64,000 bases of DNA. Source: Ga0077555 sp046154645 (GTDB lineage: Bacteria > Pseudomonadota > Alphaproteobacteria > Rhizobiales > Hyphomicrobiaceae). A program made the position numbers and the translations under genes. Below are positions 30,474 to 39,007 of the stretch, piece by piece. Below the pieces are notes generated by a model. The model was not told the origin of the DNA, did not search any database, and saw only the letters and a program-made list of their open reading frames with translations. The DNA is taken from NCBI GenBank assembly GCA_046154645.1, contig JBJXDZ010000122.1, positions 1-64,000 on the forward strand, in the 5' to 3' direction. How positions within the stretch are numbered: the stretch's first letter is position 1; each line of letters opens with the position of its first letter.

Positions 30474-31083
30474 TCGTGCCCCGCTCTTTTTCCCTCGAGG
30501 CGACCGACGTGGTGCCGGATGCTTTTAGAGCACCCTTGCGGCCTGCCGATCGCAGTGCGTTTCTTGTCGTCCTTGGTAGTCCCACCCCCAGAGTCGCCTG
30601 CGCGATGACCCAGCGGCATACAGGCTATCGCGCTCCCGCTTGCGGGCATGCGACGAGCAACGCAACGACGGCAACTGGGGAACGCGGCACACATGTGCAT
30701 GACCAGGCGACGAGCCCGGCCGGAACCATCACACGCGGCCCGCTTGATAGGGGCTGTGCGTGCGGCCATCGTGCGATGGTCTTGGCTCGGACAAGGTCAT
30801 CCGAGGAGGCCGAAGCTAGGGTGATTCTCGACCAACGTCACGCAGCCCTTGTGGCTTGCTGATGCAAGGACCACTAAATGTAGTCTTCACCTGTTCGTCA
30901 TAAATGAACAGTGGATTTGCGGACGGGTTCTCCTGGATTCCCCGATGCTTGGCTGATCTCGCCGTGATCAACCCTCTGTTGATGACTGCGGGTGGACTGG
31001 CCTAACCGACTTTCAGCCACAATCAATTTCGATCCGTGTTGCCCAACTGCCGCGCCTGTTGCCGGGGAGTTGCATGCGCCGCT
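30474..31083. other. Gap upstream of nrdJ without a recognisable gene
   Basis: About 610 bases. Small frames on both strands lack family features. It must hold the nrdJ promoter. I searched for the B12-box (GCCACTG-like, minus strand) and did not find an acceptable match; CGCACTG at about 30550-30560 is incomplete and lacks the other riboswitch elements. Confidence 0.4.
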
Positions 31084-31812
31084 TCAGCCTGGCACCAGAG
31101 CGTCCGAAAGGGCCTTGAAATCCTCGACGATGAGATCGGGCTGGTTTGGCGATTGTCCATAAGGCCGCTTTCGCCGATCGATGAACACCGACCGGAACCC
31201 GTGGGATTTGGCGCCGATGCAATCGAAGGCATGGTTGGCCACGAAAATGCAACTTGCCCGTTCAATCGCGGGCCACTGCCCATTGATCAACTTTTCAGCC
31301 GTCGCATAAGTCTTCCAATGCGGCTTGAAGTAACCCGCCTCCTGCACCGAGATGGTCATGTCGAACGGAAACCCGATGTAGGGCTTGGCGGCCTCGAGCA
31401 TGTCGCGGTCGCCGTTCGAGAGGATCACCAGCTTGAAGCGGGTCTTGAGCCGGGTCAGTGCCGCGATCACATCAGGAAACGGCTTCAACTTCTCGATCTC
31501 AGCCACCAGCCACTCGACCTCGGCCTGGGTGTGCGCAATGCCGCTGCGATCCATCACTTGGGACACAGCGCGATGCCCGATCTGCCGGTAGGGTGTATGG
31601 CCTCGATCGAGCAGACCATCGATCATGCTGTCCTCGAAGTGCGTGCGCCGCCACCACGTCACGAAGCTCGAGGGGTTGCCGATCCAGCCCTTCTGCTTGA
31701 GGAACGGCGTCACCGCCTCGGTCAGCCCCTTCTGCATGTCGACCACGGTTCCGTACTGGTCGAACACCAGCGCCTTGCCCTCGCGGCGAAGGATGTCGAT
31801 CGTCGCTGCCAT
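31084..31812 (-). CDS. Haloacid dehalogenase type II (HAD superfamily)
   Basis: 242-residue HAD hydrolase. Motif I is VFDQYGTVVD with nucleophile D18, motif II VILSNGD, motif III Lys in GYFKPHW, and motif IV IFVANHAFDCIGAKSHGF. This combination and length fit L-2-haloacid dehalogenases (type II), which hydrolyse 2-haloacids to hydroxyacids, though the substrate in this organism is unknown. The family usually has FDVFGT; here Gln and Tyr replace Val and Phe. The ATG at 31812 follows GGGGC. It is divergent from the DJ-1/PfpI gene by 88 bp. Confidence 0.88.
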   Translation of the reverse strand: MAATIDILRREGKALVFDQYGTVVDMQKGLTEAVTPFLKQKGWIGNPSSFVTWWRRTHFEDSMIDGLLDRGHTPYRQIGHRAVSQVMDRSGIAHTQAEVEWLVAEIEKLKPFPDVIAALTRLKTRFKLVILSNGDRDMLEAAKPYIGFPFDMTISVQEAGYFKPHWKTYATAEKLINGQWPAIERASCIFVANHAFDCIGAKSHGFRSVFIDRRKRPYGQSPNQPDLIVEDFKALSDALVPG

Positions 31813-31900
31813 CTCAGTGCCCCTGGTTCTGTCCTTGTTGCCCGGCGACTGTAAGCATACCATCGTCCCCCTGTAGACCTGCAACCGCGAGGCATCTCCC

Positions 31901-32596
31901 ATGTCGACAGCCGCCAAACCCTATCGCATCGGTCTCCTGCTCTTTCCCGAAATCACCCAGCTCGACATGACCGGCCCCTACGAGGTTTTCACCAAGTTTC
32001 CAGGCGCCGAGGTGCATCTCATCGCCAAGACCATGGAGCCTGTCACTGCCAGTGGCGGCATGCGCATCATGCCAACCATCACCATGAACGGCTGTCCGCA
32101 ACTCGATGTTGTCTGCGTGCCTGGCGGCGGTGGCATGAATGCCCTCCTCAATGACGCGGAAACTCTGACCTTCCTGCAGCAGCAGGCAAAAGGCGCCAAG
32201 TACATCACCAGTGTGTGCACGGGCGCGCTCGTGCTTGGCGCCGCGGGCCTTCTCAAGGGCAAGCGCGCCGCCACCCATTGGATGAGCCGCGACATGCTGA
32301 AGGCCTTCGGCGCCATTCCTGTCGCCGACCGCGTCGTCAAGGACGGCAACACGATTACCGGCGGCGGCGTCACGGCTGGGATCGACTTCGCGCTGACGCT
32401 GGCTGCCGAGGCTTTCGGCCCCGATCTCGCCAAAGCCATCCAGCTCGGCATCGAATACGACCCCCAGCCGCCCTTCAATGCCGGCTCGCCCGAAGGTGCC
32501 GGCCCTACCATTACAGACAAGGCCCGGGCCAGTGCGGCGACACGACAGGCCGAGCGTGCCACCGCCGTCGCGCAAGCCGCGGCAAGGCTTGGCTAG
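31901..32596 (+). CDS. DJ-1/PfpI family protein, isonitrile hydratase-like
   Basis: 231 residues with a flavodoxin-like DJ-1/PfpI fold. The nucleophile elbow is SVCTGALVLG with C106-T107, and D22 lies in LDMTGPYEVF. These align in spacing with Asp17, Cys101 and Thr102 of Pseudomonas isonitrile hydratase (InhA), which hydrates isonitriles to N-formamides. By family knowledge it is isonitrile hydratase-like, but many such proteins have other or unknown substrates. The first ATG gives the normal N-terminus. Confidence 0.85.
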   Translation: MSTAAKPYRIGLLLFPEITQLDMTGPYEVFTKFPGAEVHLIAKTMEPVTASGGMRIMPTITMNGCPQLDVVCVPGGGGMNALLNDAETLTFLQQQAKGAKYITSVCTGALVLGAAGLLKGKRAATHWMSRDMLKAFGAIPVADRVVKDGNTITGGGVTAGIDFALTLAAEAFGPDLAKAIQLGIEYDPQPPFNAGSPEGAGPTITDKARASAATRQAERATAVAQAAARLG

Positions 32597-32633
32597 AGCC
32601 GATCCTCTCCCTGCCCGAACAAAGGAAACTCCA

Positions 32634-33476
32634 ATGTTCAAGCGGCTTTTTGGCAAGAAGCGAGCGCCGGCAGCGGCCTTATCGACTGCGGCACCGTCGG
32701 CAGCCGGCAACAGCAACGATCGACCGCTGCAGTCCGCCTACATTATGCTTGGCTCAGCCGCCATGCCACTCGGCGGCACCGTGCTCGATGCCATCAAACG
32801 CCGCCTGCCCACAGCTCAGTTCGAAGGCGGCGCGATCGATGAGCCGGCGACCGCCTTCGCTGGAACACTCGACGAAGCCTTTTGCATGATCGCATGCATC
32901 GGCGCGCCCAATCCGCTTTCGCCAGACGAGTCTTTCATCACCAGCGCCTGGTGGTGGCCTGATGTGGGTGCTGCCCTGAACCAGCGGCAAGCCCATATCA
33001 TTGTTTCTGTCTCCGGCGTCGACGATGCCCAGCGTCGCTCGATCCAACTCGCCAAGTTGACAGCCGCCATCATTGAGGCTGCCCCCACCGCCATTGGCGT
33101 CATCTGGGACCCAGCCGATGCCGTCTGGCAGGCTGATATGTTTCGCCAAAGTGTTGACGCCGCCGCCGATGCTCTCCCCGTCGCCATCGTCATGTCCGCA
33201 AAAATCAGCGGCGACAGTGAGTTCACACAACCAAACGGCGCCCGCGCCTGGATGGGGATGACTTTTGGCCTCGACCATTTCGGCTTGATGGAACTTGAAG
33301 TGCGCGGCTGGCAGGGTGACCCGCACACCCTGATCGGCCTGCTCCTGGATGTTGGCTCCTATGTCCTCCATTCGGGTCCCGTCATCGCCGACGGTGATAC
33401 GATGGGTCCTGAGGATGGCGGCAAGTTTCGCATCCACCACCAAGCGTCGACCATTGCATCAGGCAAAACCGTCTAA
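32634..33476 (+). CDS. DUF4261 domain protein
   Basis: 280 residues. After a basic N-terminus (MFKRLFGKK) and an Ala-rich linker, a DUF4261-like body spans about residues 35-275 (for example AYIMLGSAAMPLGG, GVIWDPADAVWQADMF, TFGLDHFGLMELEVRG). The family is widespread but uncharacterised. AAAGGAA precedes the ATG at 32634. It follows the PfpI gene by 37 bp on the same strand, suggesting co-transcription. Confidence 0.8.
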   Translation: MFKRLFGKKRAPAAALSTAAPSAAGNSNDRPLQSAYIMLGSAAMPLGGTVLDAIKRRLPTAQFEGGAIDEPATAFAGTLDEAFCMIACIGAPNPLSPDESFITSAWWWPDVGAALNQRQAHIIVSVSGVDDAQRRSIQLAKLTAAIIEAAPTAIGVIWDPADAVWQADMFRQSVDAAADALPVAIVMSAKISGDSEFTQPNGARAWMGMTFGLDHFGLMELEVRGWQGDPHTLIGLLLDVGSYVLHSGPVIADGDTMGPEDGGKFRIHHQASTIASGKTV

Positions 33477-33564
33477 CGCATCTATCCCCTGGCCACGCAC
33501 TGAGCGTGTAACCCGCCTGCCACTCCCTGCCAGCCGGCACAGTGGCTCGACCTCAACTCTGGTT

Positions 33565-33858
33565 TCACCCACCGCCACGTTGGAAGGCGATGTCGAAGCG
33601 GCGCAGCACTGTGGCGCGCTGGGCGCTTGTTATTCCCGTCACATCCAATGTCACACGGGCCTGCGGCATACGCACGAGACCCCCGAGAACGCGGTGTGGC
33701 AGCGCCTCGAAGGTGATGTGCAGCACCCCTTCCGGCATCTTTAACCCGACCCGATCATCGTCCCCAAGCCGCGCCTGCCTGTCGAGCCCGGCGAGGCTCG
33801 CCATGAACTCGGCTCGCGTCAATCCCATGATCTTGACGATTATCGAACTGTCAGCCAC
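33565..33858 (-). CDS. Small hypothetical protein downstream of the methyltransferase gene
   Basis: About 97 residues from a GTG at 33858; an internal ATG at 33828 is the alternative. I do not recognise the family. It is soluble, with a C-terminal beta-rich part (VLHITFEALPHRVLGG, PQARVTLDVTG). The GTG overlaps the end of the methyltransferase gene by 8 bases (GTGGCTGA), a typical coupling, and places it as the last gene of the aldehyde oxidoreductase cluster. Confidence 0.6.
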   Translation of the reverse strand: MADSSIIVKIMGLTRAEFMASLAGLDRQARLGDDDRVGLKMPEGVLHITFEALPHRVLGGLVRMPQARVTLDVTGITSAQRATVLRRFDIAFQRGGG

Positions 33859-34600
33859 CGGTCTTAACCCCGGAATGGATGGCCACAATGCCGAGCGACA
33901 TCCGCTCGAACCGCACCTCCTCGAAGCCCAATGCACGCATCTCGGCGGCCAGGCCCTCCGCATCGGGAAACCCGTGCACGCCTTTGAGCAGATACTGATA
34001 GGCCGACGCGTCCCCACCGGTGGCGATGCGACCGATCAACGGCATACAGAAATTCATGTAGGTCAGATACAGCCGATGCAGCCACGTCCACCGGATGGCC
34101 GACGCCTCCAGCGTCACGATGCGACCGCCGGGCTTCAACACCCGGTGCGCTTCCTGCAGCACCTTGGCGCGATCACAGATCTTGAGACCCAGCGACATCG
34201 AATAGAGATCGAGACTGCCGCTGGCGATGCTCGGCATGGTCTCGGCATCGAGAATGCGATAGTCGAGCCGATTGGTCAGCGGCGCTGTCTTGCGCTGCGA
34301 AATGGCCAGCATCGGTGCGCTGATGTCGGACACGATGATATGCCGTCGCTCGGCGATCCCAGGTGAGCGCGCCAACACGCGGGTCACGATGTGCCCCGTC
34401 CCCGCCGCCGCATCGAGCATGCGTTCCCAGCGCGTGTCCGCGATCATTCGCGCCACCCGTCGTTTCCAGCGCCGATGCAGGCCGAGACTGAAGATATCGC
34501 ACAACAGGTCATAGCGCCCGGCGAGGCGCCCGAACACGTCATCGGCATCAGGTTTGAATGCAGCGGCGTTCGTCTCGCGTGGGCGATCGTGCTCCTGCAT
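33851..34600 (-). CDS. UbiE-like class I methyltransferase in the AOR cluster
   Basis: 249-residue SAM-dependent methyltransferase. It has a UbiE-type N-terminus (DDVFGRLAGRYDLLCDIFSLG), SAM motif I at residues 62-70 (LDAAAGTGH), motif II ILDAETMPS and the post-motif HRVLKPGGRIVTLEAS. It may methylate a quinone precursor as UbiE/MenG does. However, its start codon shares a base with the stop of a MoaD-like gene (TGATG), and it lies in a tungsten oxidoreductase cluster, so it is probably a dedicated paralogue rather than the housekeeping UbiE. That role is inference. Confidence 0.85.
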   Translation of the reverse strand: MQEHDRPRETNAAAFKPDADDVFGRLAGRYDLLCDIFSLGLHRRWKRRVARMIADTRWERMLDAAAGTGHIVTRVLARSPGIAERRHIIVSDISAPMLAISQRKTAPLTNRLDYRILDAETMPSIASGSLDLYSMSLGLKICDRAKVLQEAHRVLKPGGRIVTLEASAIRWTWLHRLYLTYMNFCMPLIGRIATGGDASAYQYLLKGVHGFPDAEGLAAEMRALGFEEVRFERMSLGIVAIHSGVKTGG

Positions 34601-34851
34601 CACCCGCCCGCCACCGGTGGCCACACCGCCACTGCGTCGCCGGGTTTCAAGACGACGTGCGCGCGCACAGCCGGTGCCTGGAATATGCCATTGAGCAGCA
34701 CCAGATGGCAGGATTCGCCCGGCACCTGGTAGCGATCGAGCAGATCCTTGATCGACGTGCCCTCGCCCACCTCGATCGGCGCCTCGTTGCGCTCGGCATG
34801 CGGCGGCAAGTAAGCACCGAGGGAAGCATAGAGTTTCAGCGTCACTTGCAT
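34600..34851 (-). CDS. MoaD/ThiS-like ubiquitin-fold sulfur carrier
   Basis: 83 residues with a beta-grasp layout (QVTLKLYASLGAYLPP at the N-terminus) and a C-terminal Gly-Gly (WPPVAGG), the site that becomes a thiocarboxylate in MoaD and ThiS. In molybdopterin synthesis such proteins donate the dithiolene sulfur. Next to an aldehyde ferredoxin oxidoreductase it likely serves synthesis of the tungsten/molybdenum pterin cofactor. The ATG at 34851 was chosen because it starts the first strand. The stop overlaps the methyltransferase start by one base. Confidence 0.88.
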   Translation of the reverse strand: MQVTLKLYASLGAYLPPHAERNEAPIEVGEGTSIKDLLDRYQVPGESCHLVLLNGIFQAPAVRAHVVLKPGDAVAVWPPVAGG

Positions 34852-34906
34852 CACTTGGTCCGCGCGTCCCGCCTCATCAGCATGCACTTTACGCCGGCCG
34901 GGCAGC

Positions 34907-36208
34907 CTACACCACCGGCAGCTTCACATGCGGCGCGCCCGGTCCAAACCCCGGCATGCCCTGGGCGCACGCCACGTAGGCTTCCATCACCCGTTCGGGC
35001 GAGCGCATCAGCTTGCCTTTCCAGCCTCCCAGCTGCACGCCGGTCTGGATGAGGCCGCGCAGAATGCCGACATTTTCGGTCACCCCCACGCATTGCGCAC
35101 CGACGAGACGGTCGTCCCTGAACTCGAGCCGCATGTAGCGGTAGCCGGGATTGTCGATCAGCTTCGACGAGGCACCACCCTTCTCGCCCTGCCATAACCC
35201 GAACGACGACGAGATCAGCCCCATCGTGTCGAGTACGTTCATGTTGAGCGAGCCGCGATGCCGCGTTGCCGTTCCCGCCATATTGAGGCCCGCAAGACGG
35301 CCGTGCTCCACCGCCGTCGGCTGGATGGCCAACATGTCCGGCTTGCCGGTGGAGAGATCCACACCTTCGCAGCAATCGCCCGCCGCGTAGACGTCGGCAG
35401 CCGTCGTCGCCAAATGATCATCGACCCGGATGCCGCGATCGACCTGCACGCCGGAACCAACCAGGAAGCCGGCATTCGGCCGCACACCGACGGCCATCAC
35501 GACCAACCGCGCCGGGATCGTGCCGCCGCTCGAGAGTTGTACCCGCAGCGGCCCGCCGCCGCCCTTGTCGTCGACTTGGGTGATGCGCTCGACGCGCTGG
35601 CCGGTGAGCACGCGCACGCCCTTCGCCTCGCACCAGCGTCCGAGCATGCCGCCGGCGGTTTCATCCATCATGCGCGCCACCATGCGCGGCGCCAGTTCGA
35701 CGACGGTGAGATCGGCGCCGCTGGCGTGCAGGGCTTCGAGAATGATCGAGCCGATGAAGCCGGCGCCACACAGCACAACGGGTGCGCCTTTGGCTACCAG
35801 CTTGGTGATTTCGCGCGCATCGGCAAGCGTCCAGCACGTGTGCACGCCCGGCAGATTGGCGCCATCCATCTGCGGCAGGATCGGCGACGCGCCCGTTGCC
35901 AGCAGCAGCCGGTCATAGGCCAGCGTTTCCCCACTGCCGAGGAACAATCGCTTCGACGCCGTATCGACGCCGCCCGCGCGGCCATGCCGAACCTTGATGC
36001 CGAGCCCATCGTAATGCCCCGCCGCTTGGCGCAGATAGGTGCCCTGCTCCTTGATGTTGCCTTGCAGCAGATACGGAATCGCCATCCGCGAATAGGGCGG
36101 CGCCTCTTCGCCGGACAGGAGCGTGATCTCGGCCTGGCGATCGGCGGCGCGGATCGTCTCGGCGGCCGTTACACCGGCAGGGCCTGCGCCCAGGATGACG
36201 TGATGCAT
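34907..36208 (-). CDS. aorC: FAD/NAD(P) oxidoreductase, AOR-associated
   Basis: 433-residue pyridine nucleotide-disulfide-type flavoprotein. The FAD-binding Rossmann motif is ILGAGPAGVTAAE at the N-terminus and the NAD-binding motif is LCGAGFIGSIILEAL near residue 145. The second FAD motif is DVYAAGDCCEG. No CxxxxC redox disulfide is seen, so it is a nitrite reductase/NADH oxidase-type fold. In the three-subunit AOR of Aromatoleum the FAD subunit AorC links aldehyde oxidation to NAD; this gene is in the same cluster as AorA- and AorB-like genes, so that role is likely. Confidence 0.85.
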   Translation of the reverse strand: MHHVILGAGPAGVTAAETIRAADRQAEITLLSGEEAPPYSRMAIPYLLQGNIKEQGTYLRQAAGHYDGLGIKVRHGRAGGVDTASKRLFLGSGETLAYDRLLLATGASPILPQMDGANLPGVHTCWTLADAREITKLVAKGAPVVLCGAGFIGSIILEALHASGADLTVVELAPRMVARMMDETAGGMLGRWCEAKGVRVLTGQRVERITQVDDKGGGGPLRVQLSSGGTIPARLVVMAVGVRPNAGFLVGSGVQVDRGIRVDDHLATTAADVYAAGDCCEGVDLSTGKPDMLAIQPTAVEHGRLAGLNMAGTATRHRGSLNMNVLDTMGLISSSFGLWQGEKGGASSKLIDNPGYRYMRLEFRDDRLVGAQCVGVTENVGILRGLIQTGVQLGGWKGKLMRSPERVMEAYVACAQGMPGFGPGAPHVKLPVV

Positions 36209-36216
36209 GGTGTCCC

Positions 36217-36549
36217 TCAGCTCCGCCTGTGAACCTCGGCCAATCGCTCGACCTCATCGAACAGCTTGCCAATCATGTCGCCGAGGTTGCGCTCACCACC
36301 CGTCGCCCGAAAGCTTCCTGGCTCGAACGACCACTGCCGCCAATCAATATTCGTGCAGCCACTGGACTGCTCCAGCATTACCACGTCGGCCAATTCCGTG
36401 CCCGCCGTGTCGACGATGAGCAAGCAACCCGGATTATGCTCCAGCGGCTCCAACTTAATGCCGAAGCGATGTTCCCACTCGTCGTCACGGTCGGCGACGT
36501 ACCACGCCAGCAGCTGCAACAGCTGACGCGGTTGCTCCGTCACCGCCAC
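36217..36549 (-). CDS. Hypothetical protein between AOR cluster genes
   Basis: 110 residues, not recognised. A soluble acidic protein with two Cys (NPGCLL, SSGCTNIDW). The ordered composition (WYVADRDDEWEHRFG, LGDMIGKLFDEVERLAE) looks like a real protein. It ends 9 bases before the AorC-like gene starts, on the same strand, so it is probably co-transcribed. A role cannot be given. Confidence 0.6.
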   Translation of the reverse strand: MAVTEQPRQLLQLLAWYVADRDDEWEHRFGIKLEPLEHNPGCLLIVDTAGTELADVVMLEQSSGCTNIDWRQWSFEPGSFRATGGERNLGDMIGKLFDEVERLAEVHRRS

Positions 36550-36637
36550 AGCTCCGCACCTCGATCCATCTACGTCTCACACGTCGTACCGGCTCTGAGT
36601 TTCGTTAAATAGAACGCAATCCCCGACCGACACGCCG

Positions 36638-36937
36638 TCACTTCGAATGCTCTTCACGTCCGTTGCCACGTTCACCTTTGTCCTTTTCGACGCCATTACG
36701 AACGGCATCGGCGTCTGTACACAGGCGAAAAGTATAGGGATTGCCAGAGTTTCTCTGACCCGTGTCGATCCGCTCCCAACCAGCGAAGCGATCAGCATCG
36801 AACAAGAGCGTGTCGTCAAAACACAAGCCTAGTGGCGGCACCGGTTTGACGGGCGAATTCAAACCTTTCTCCTGCCCGAATGCGGGCCCCGACAGTGCCA
36901 CCCCGAGCAATAGGACCGCAGCAGCCAGGGCAGTTTT
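36638..36937 (-). CDS. Putative small secreted protein, start unclear
   Basis: The frame encodes a hydrophobic segment ending like a signal peptide (AAAVLLLGVALSGPAFGQ), then about 75 polar residues with two Cys. No ATG or GTG with a ribosome-binding site opens the signal peptide. The frame stays open upstream to an ATG at 37135, but only through a G/C-rich repeat whose translation looks artificial. Either the true start was displaced by the repeat or a rare start is used. Function unknown. Confidence 0.4.
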   Translation of the reverse strand, partial: KTALAAAVLLLGVALSGPAFGQEKGLNSPVKPVPPLGLCFDDTLLFDADRFAGWERIDTGQRNSGNPYTFRLCTDADAVRNGVEKDKGERGNGREEHSK

Positions 36938-36960
36938 CCGTTGGGACGAATCGCCACCAG

Positions 36961-37083
36961 CTCCCCTTTTCCCCTCCCCTGCGGGGAGGGGCCAGGGGTG
37001 GGGAGAACACAAAAGCGTAGTCCGTTCTGACAACGCTTTACATCGGCACCAAACCCCTAACCCCTCCCCTGAGAGGAGGGGGA
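36961..37083. repeat. Two G/C-rich palindromic repeat units
   Basis: Unit A (36961-37005) has nested inverted repeats: CCCCTCCCC-TGC-GGGGAGGGG inside CTCCCC/GGGGAG. Unit B (about 37061-37082) pairs CCCCTCC with GGAGGGG. Such repeats are frequent extragenic elements in many Hyphomicrobiales genomes. They lie between the AOR gene and the putative secreted protein. Confidence 0.6.
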
Positions 37084-37139
37084 CGCGGTCAAAACTCAAG
37101 CTAGGTGGAGCCTGCTTTAAGTGCCGCGCCAGCATATCC

Positions 37140-38984
37140 TCACACTCCCAACCGGCTCAGCGTCTCGTTGGTTGGCACTCCGTCCGTCGTCCAGCCGCGC
37201 AGCTGGTAGTACTCGGGCAGCATCTTGGCGAGGCCGTTCACCAGCCCTTTGGCTGGACCTGACTTGGCGCCTTCCTTGAGCAGCCGCGGTGGCAGCATAT
37301 CGTCCTTGGCCGTAAAGCCGGCCTTCATGTTGAATTGCCGCTCCAGGTTCCAGATGCGCTCGCCGGCTTCCAGCATCGTCTCCGGCGTCCACCCACCTTC
37401 GATGGCCGCATCGACCTGCGGGGCAATGTCCACCAGCGTCCAGGCAAATGTCGTGAACACGCACAGGCCCGTCGAGTCGACCGCCGAAGTGGCATCCTGG
37501 AACGCCTTGACCAGCGCCGGCTTGCCGTCCGTCGTCAGGGGGTCGGTCTTTTCCGGCACGCCCAGAATTTCCGACGACACCGTGTACGAGCGCAGATGGC
37601 AGGCGCCGCGGTTCGAGGTGGCATAGGTCAACCCCATGCCTTGGATGCCGCGCGGATCATAGGCTGGGAACTCCTGCCCCTTGACGGTCATGGCCAATTC
37701 GGGCTTGCCGTACTTGGCGGTGAGCCGTGCTGAGCCCATGCCGAGTTCAAGACCGAAGCCTTCGCCCTTGCCGGTCAGTTCGGCCGCCTTGCACAGCGCC
37801 TCCGCCGAGCCGAACTTCAACTCCATGCCAGCCTTTTCCTTGGTGATCAGGCCCATCTCATAGAGTTCCATTGCCGCGCCCACGGTGGCGCCGAATGAGA
37901 TCGGGTCGAGCCCCTGCTCGTTGCACACGAAGTTGGCGAACGTCAGCGCCTCCAGATCATTAACTCCGGTCGCCGCGCCCAGCGCCCACGCCGCCTCGTA
38001 CTCGAGACCGCCAGACGCGTGCCAGTACTGCGGCTTGTTCTGGATCGAGAAGTGCTTCTCGTCGATCTTCGAGATCCGCCCGCAGGCAATCGTGCAGCCG
38101 AAGCACGCCTGATTGGTCAGCAGATTCTTCTTGCCGTCCGACTTGCGCGGCGTTGCCATCGCTTCAGCCGAGATCGCATGCGCGCCTTCGAACTGGATGT
38201 CACGGGCATTGCGCGTCGGCAAGGCGCCGGCCTCGTTGATGACGTTCATCAGCACCTGCGTGCCATAGGTCGGCAGGCCCTGCCCCGTGACGGCGTTCGT
38301 CGCCAACACCTTCTTACCTGCGTTGGCTGCCGAGAGGAACGCCTTGAAGTCGCGCACCTTGACTCCGCCGGTGCCGCGCACTGCCACAGCCTTCAGGTTC
38401 TTCGAGCCCATCACCGCGCCGACGCCTGAACGTCCAGCCGCCCGATGCAGATCGTTGACGATGGCTGAGTAAAGCACCTGCTTCTCGCCGGCAACGCCGA
38501 TGGCGGCGATGTGCATCATCGGGTCCTGGTGGCGCGACTTGATCAGCGCATCCACGTCCCACACCGACTTGCCCCACAGGCCCGCCGCATCGACGATCTC
38601 AACTTTGTCGTCGAACACCGTGAGGTAGACGGGTTTCGCCGCCTTGCCCTCGATGATGATCATGTCCCAGCCGGCGAACTTTAGTTCGGCGCCGAAATAA
38701 CCGCCGGAGTTTGAGCAGGCGATGGCACCCGTCAGCGGCCCTTTGGTGATCACTGAATAGCGACCGCCCGTCGACGCAGGCGTACCGGTCAGTGGCCCCG
38801 TCGCCATGATCAGCTTGTTGCCGGGTCCGAGCGGATCGGTCTTCGGGTCGATTTCTTCCGCCAGATACTTGGATGCAAGCCCGCGCTGGCCAATGAACTT
38901 CTTGGCCCAGGCCATGTTGAGCGGCTCGGATTTCGTGGTCCCGCGGCTCAGGTCAACCCGGAGAATCTTGCCTGTGTAACCCAT
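37140..38984 (-). CDS. aorB: Aldehyde ferredoxin oxidoreductase, tungsten-type
   Basis: 614-residue AOR-family enzyme that oxidises aldehydes to acids using a bis-pterin tungsten (or molybdenum) cofactor and one [4Fe-4S] cluster. The N-terminus MGYTGKILRVDLSRG is typical. Cluster ligands appear in NQACFGCTIACGR (C-x2-C-x3-C), and a fourth Cys is in STGLCVFTTFAW. The pterin-contacting region RSGVGAVMGSKNLKAVAVRG is intact. GGAGAA precedes the ATG at 38984. It is 23 bases downstream of a four-cluster ferredoxin gene, matching the AorAB layout. Confidence 0.95.
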   Translation of the reverse strand: MGYTGKILRVDLSRGTTKSEPLNMAWAKKFIGQRGLASKYLAEEIDPKTDPLGPGNKLIMATGPLTGTPASTGGRYSVITKGPLTGAIACSNSGGYFGAELKFAGWDMIIIEGKAAKPVYLTVFDDKVEIVDAAGLWGKSVWDVDALIKSRHQDPMMHIAAIGVAGEKQVLYSAIVNDLHRAAGRSGVGAVMGSKNLKAVAVRGTGGVKVRDFKAFLSAANAGKKVLATNAVTGQGLPTYGTQVLMNVINEAGALPTRNARDIQFEGAHAISAEAMATPRKSDGKKNLLTNQACFGCTIACGRISKIDEKHFSIQNKPQYWHASGGLEYEAAWALGAATGVNDLEALTFANFVCNEQGLDPISFGATVGAAMELYEMGLITKEKAGMELKFGSAEALCKAAELTGKGEGFGLELGMGSARLTAKYGKPELAMTVKGQEFPAYDPRGIQGMGLTYATSNRGACHLRSYTVSSEILGVPEKTDPLTTDGKPALVKAFQDATSAVDSTGLCVFTTFAWTLVDIAPQVDAAIEGGWTPETMLEAGERIWNLERQFNMKAGFTAKDDMLPPRLLKEGAKSGPAKGLVNGLAKMLPEYYQLRGWTTDGVPTNETLSRLGV

Positions 38985-39007
38985 GTCGGTTCTCCTCTCA
39001 GGACGTC

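Noticed and set aside
30474..30900. Cobalamin riboswitch before nrdJ
   Set aside because: The B12-box and the other conserved elements are absent; only an incomplete CGCACTG is seen.
35258..36232. Open frame opposite the FAD/NAD oxidoreductase
   Set aside because: Shadow of a clear gene with intact FAD and NAD motifs on the other strand.
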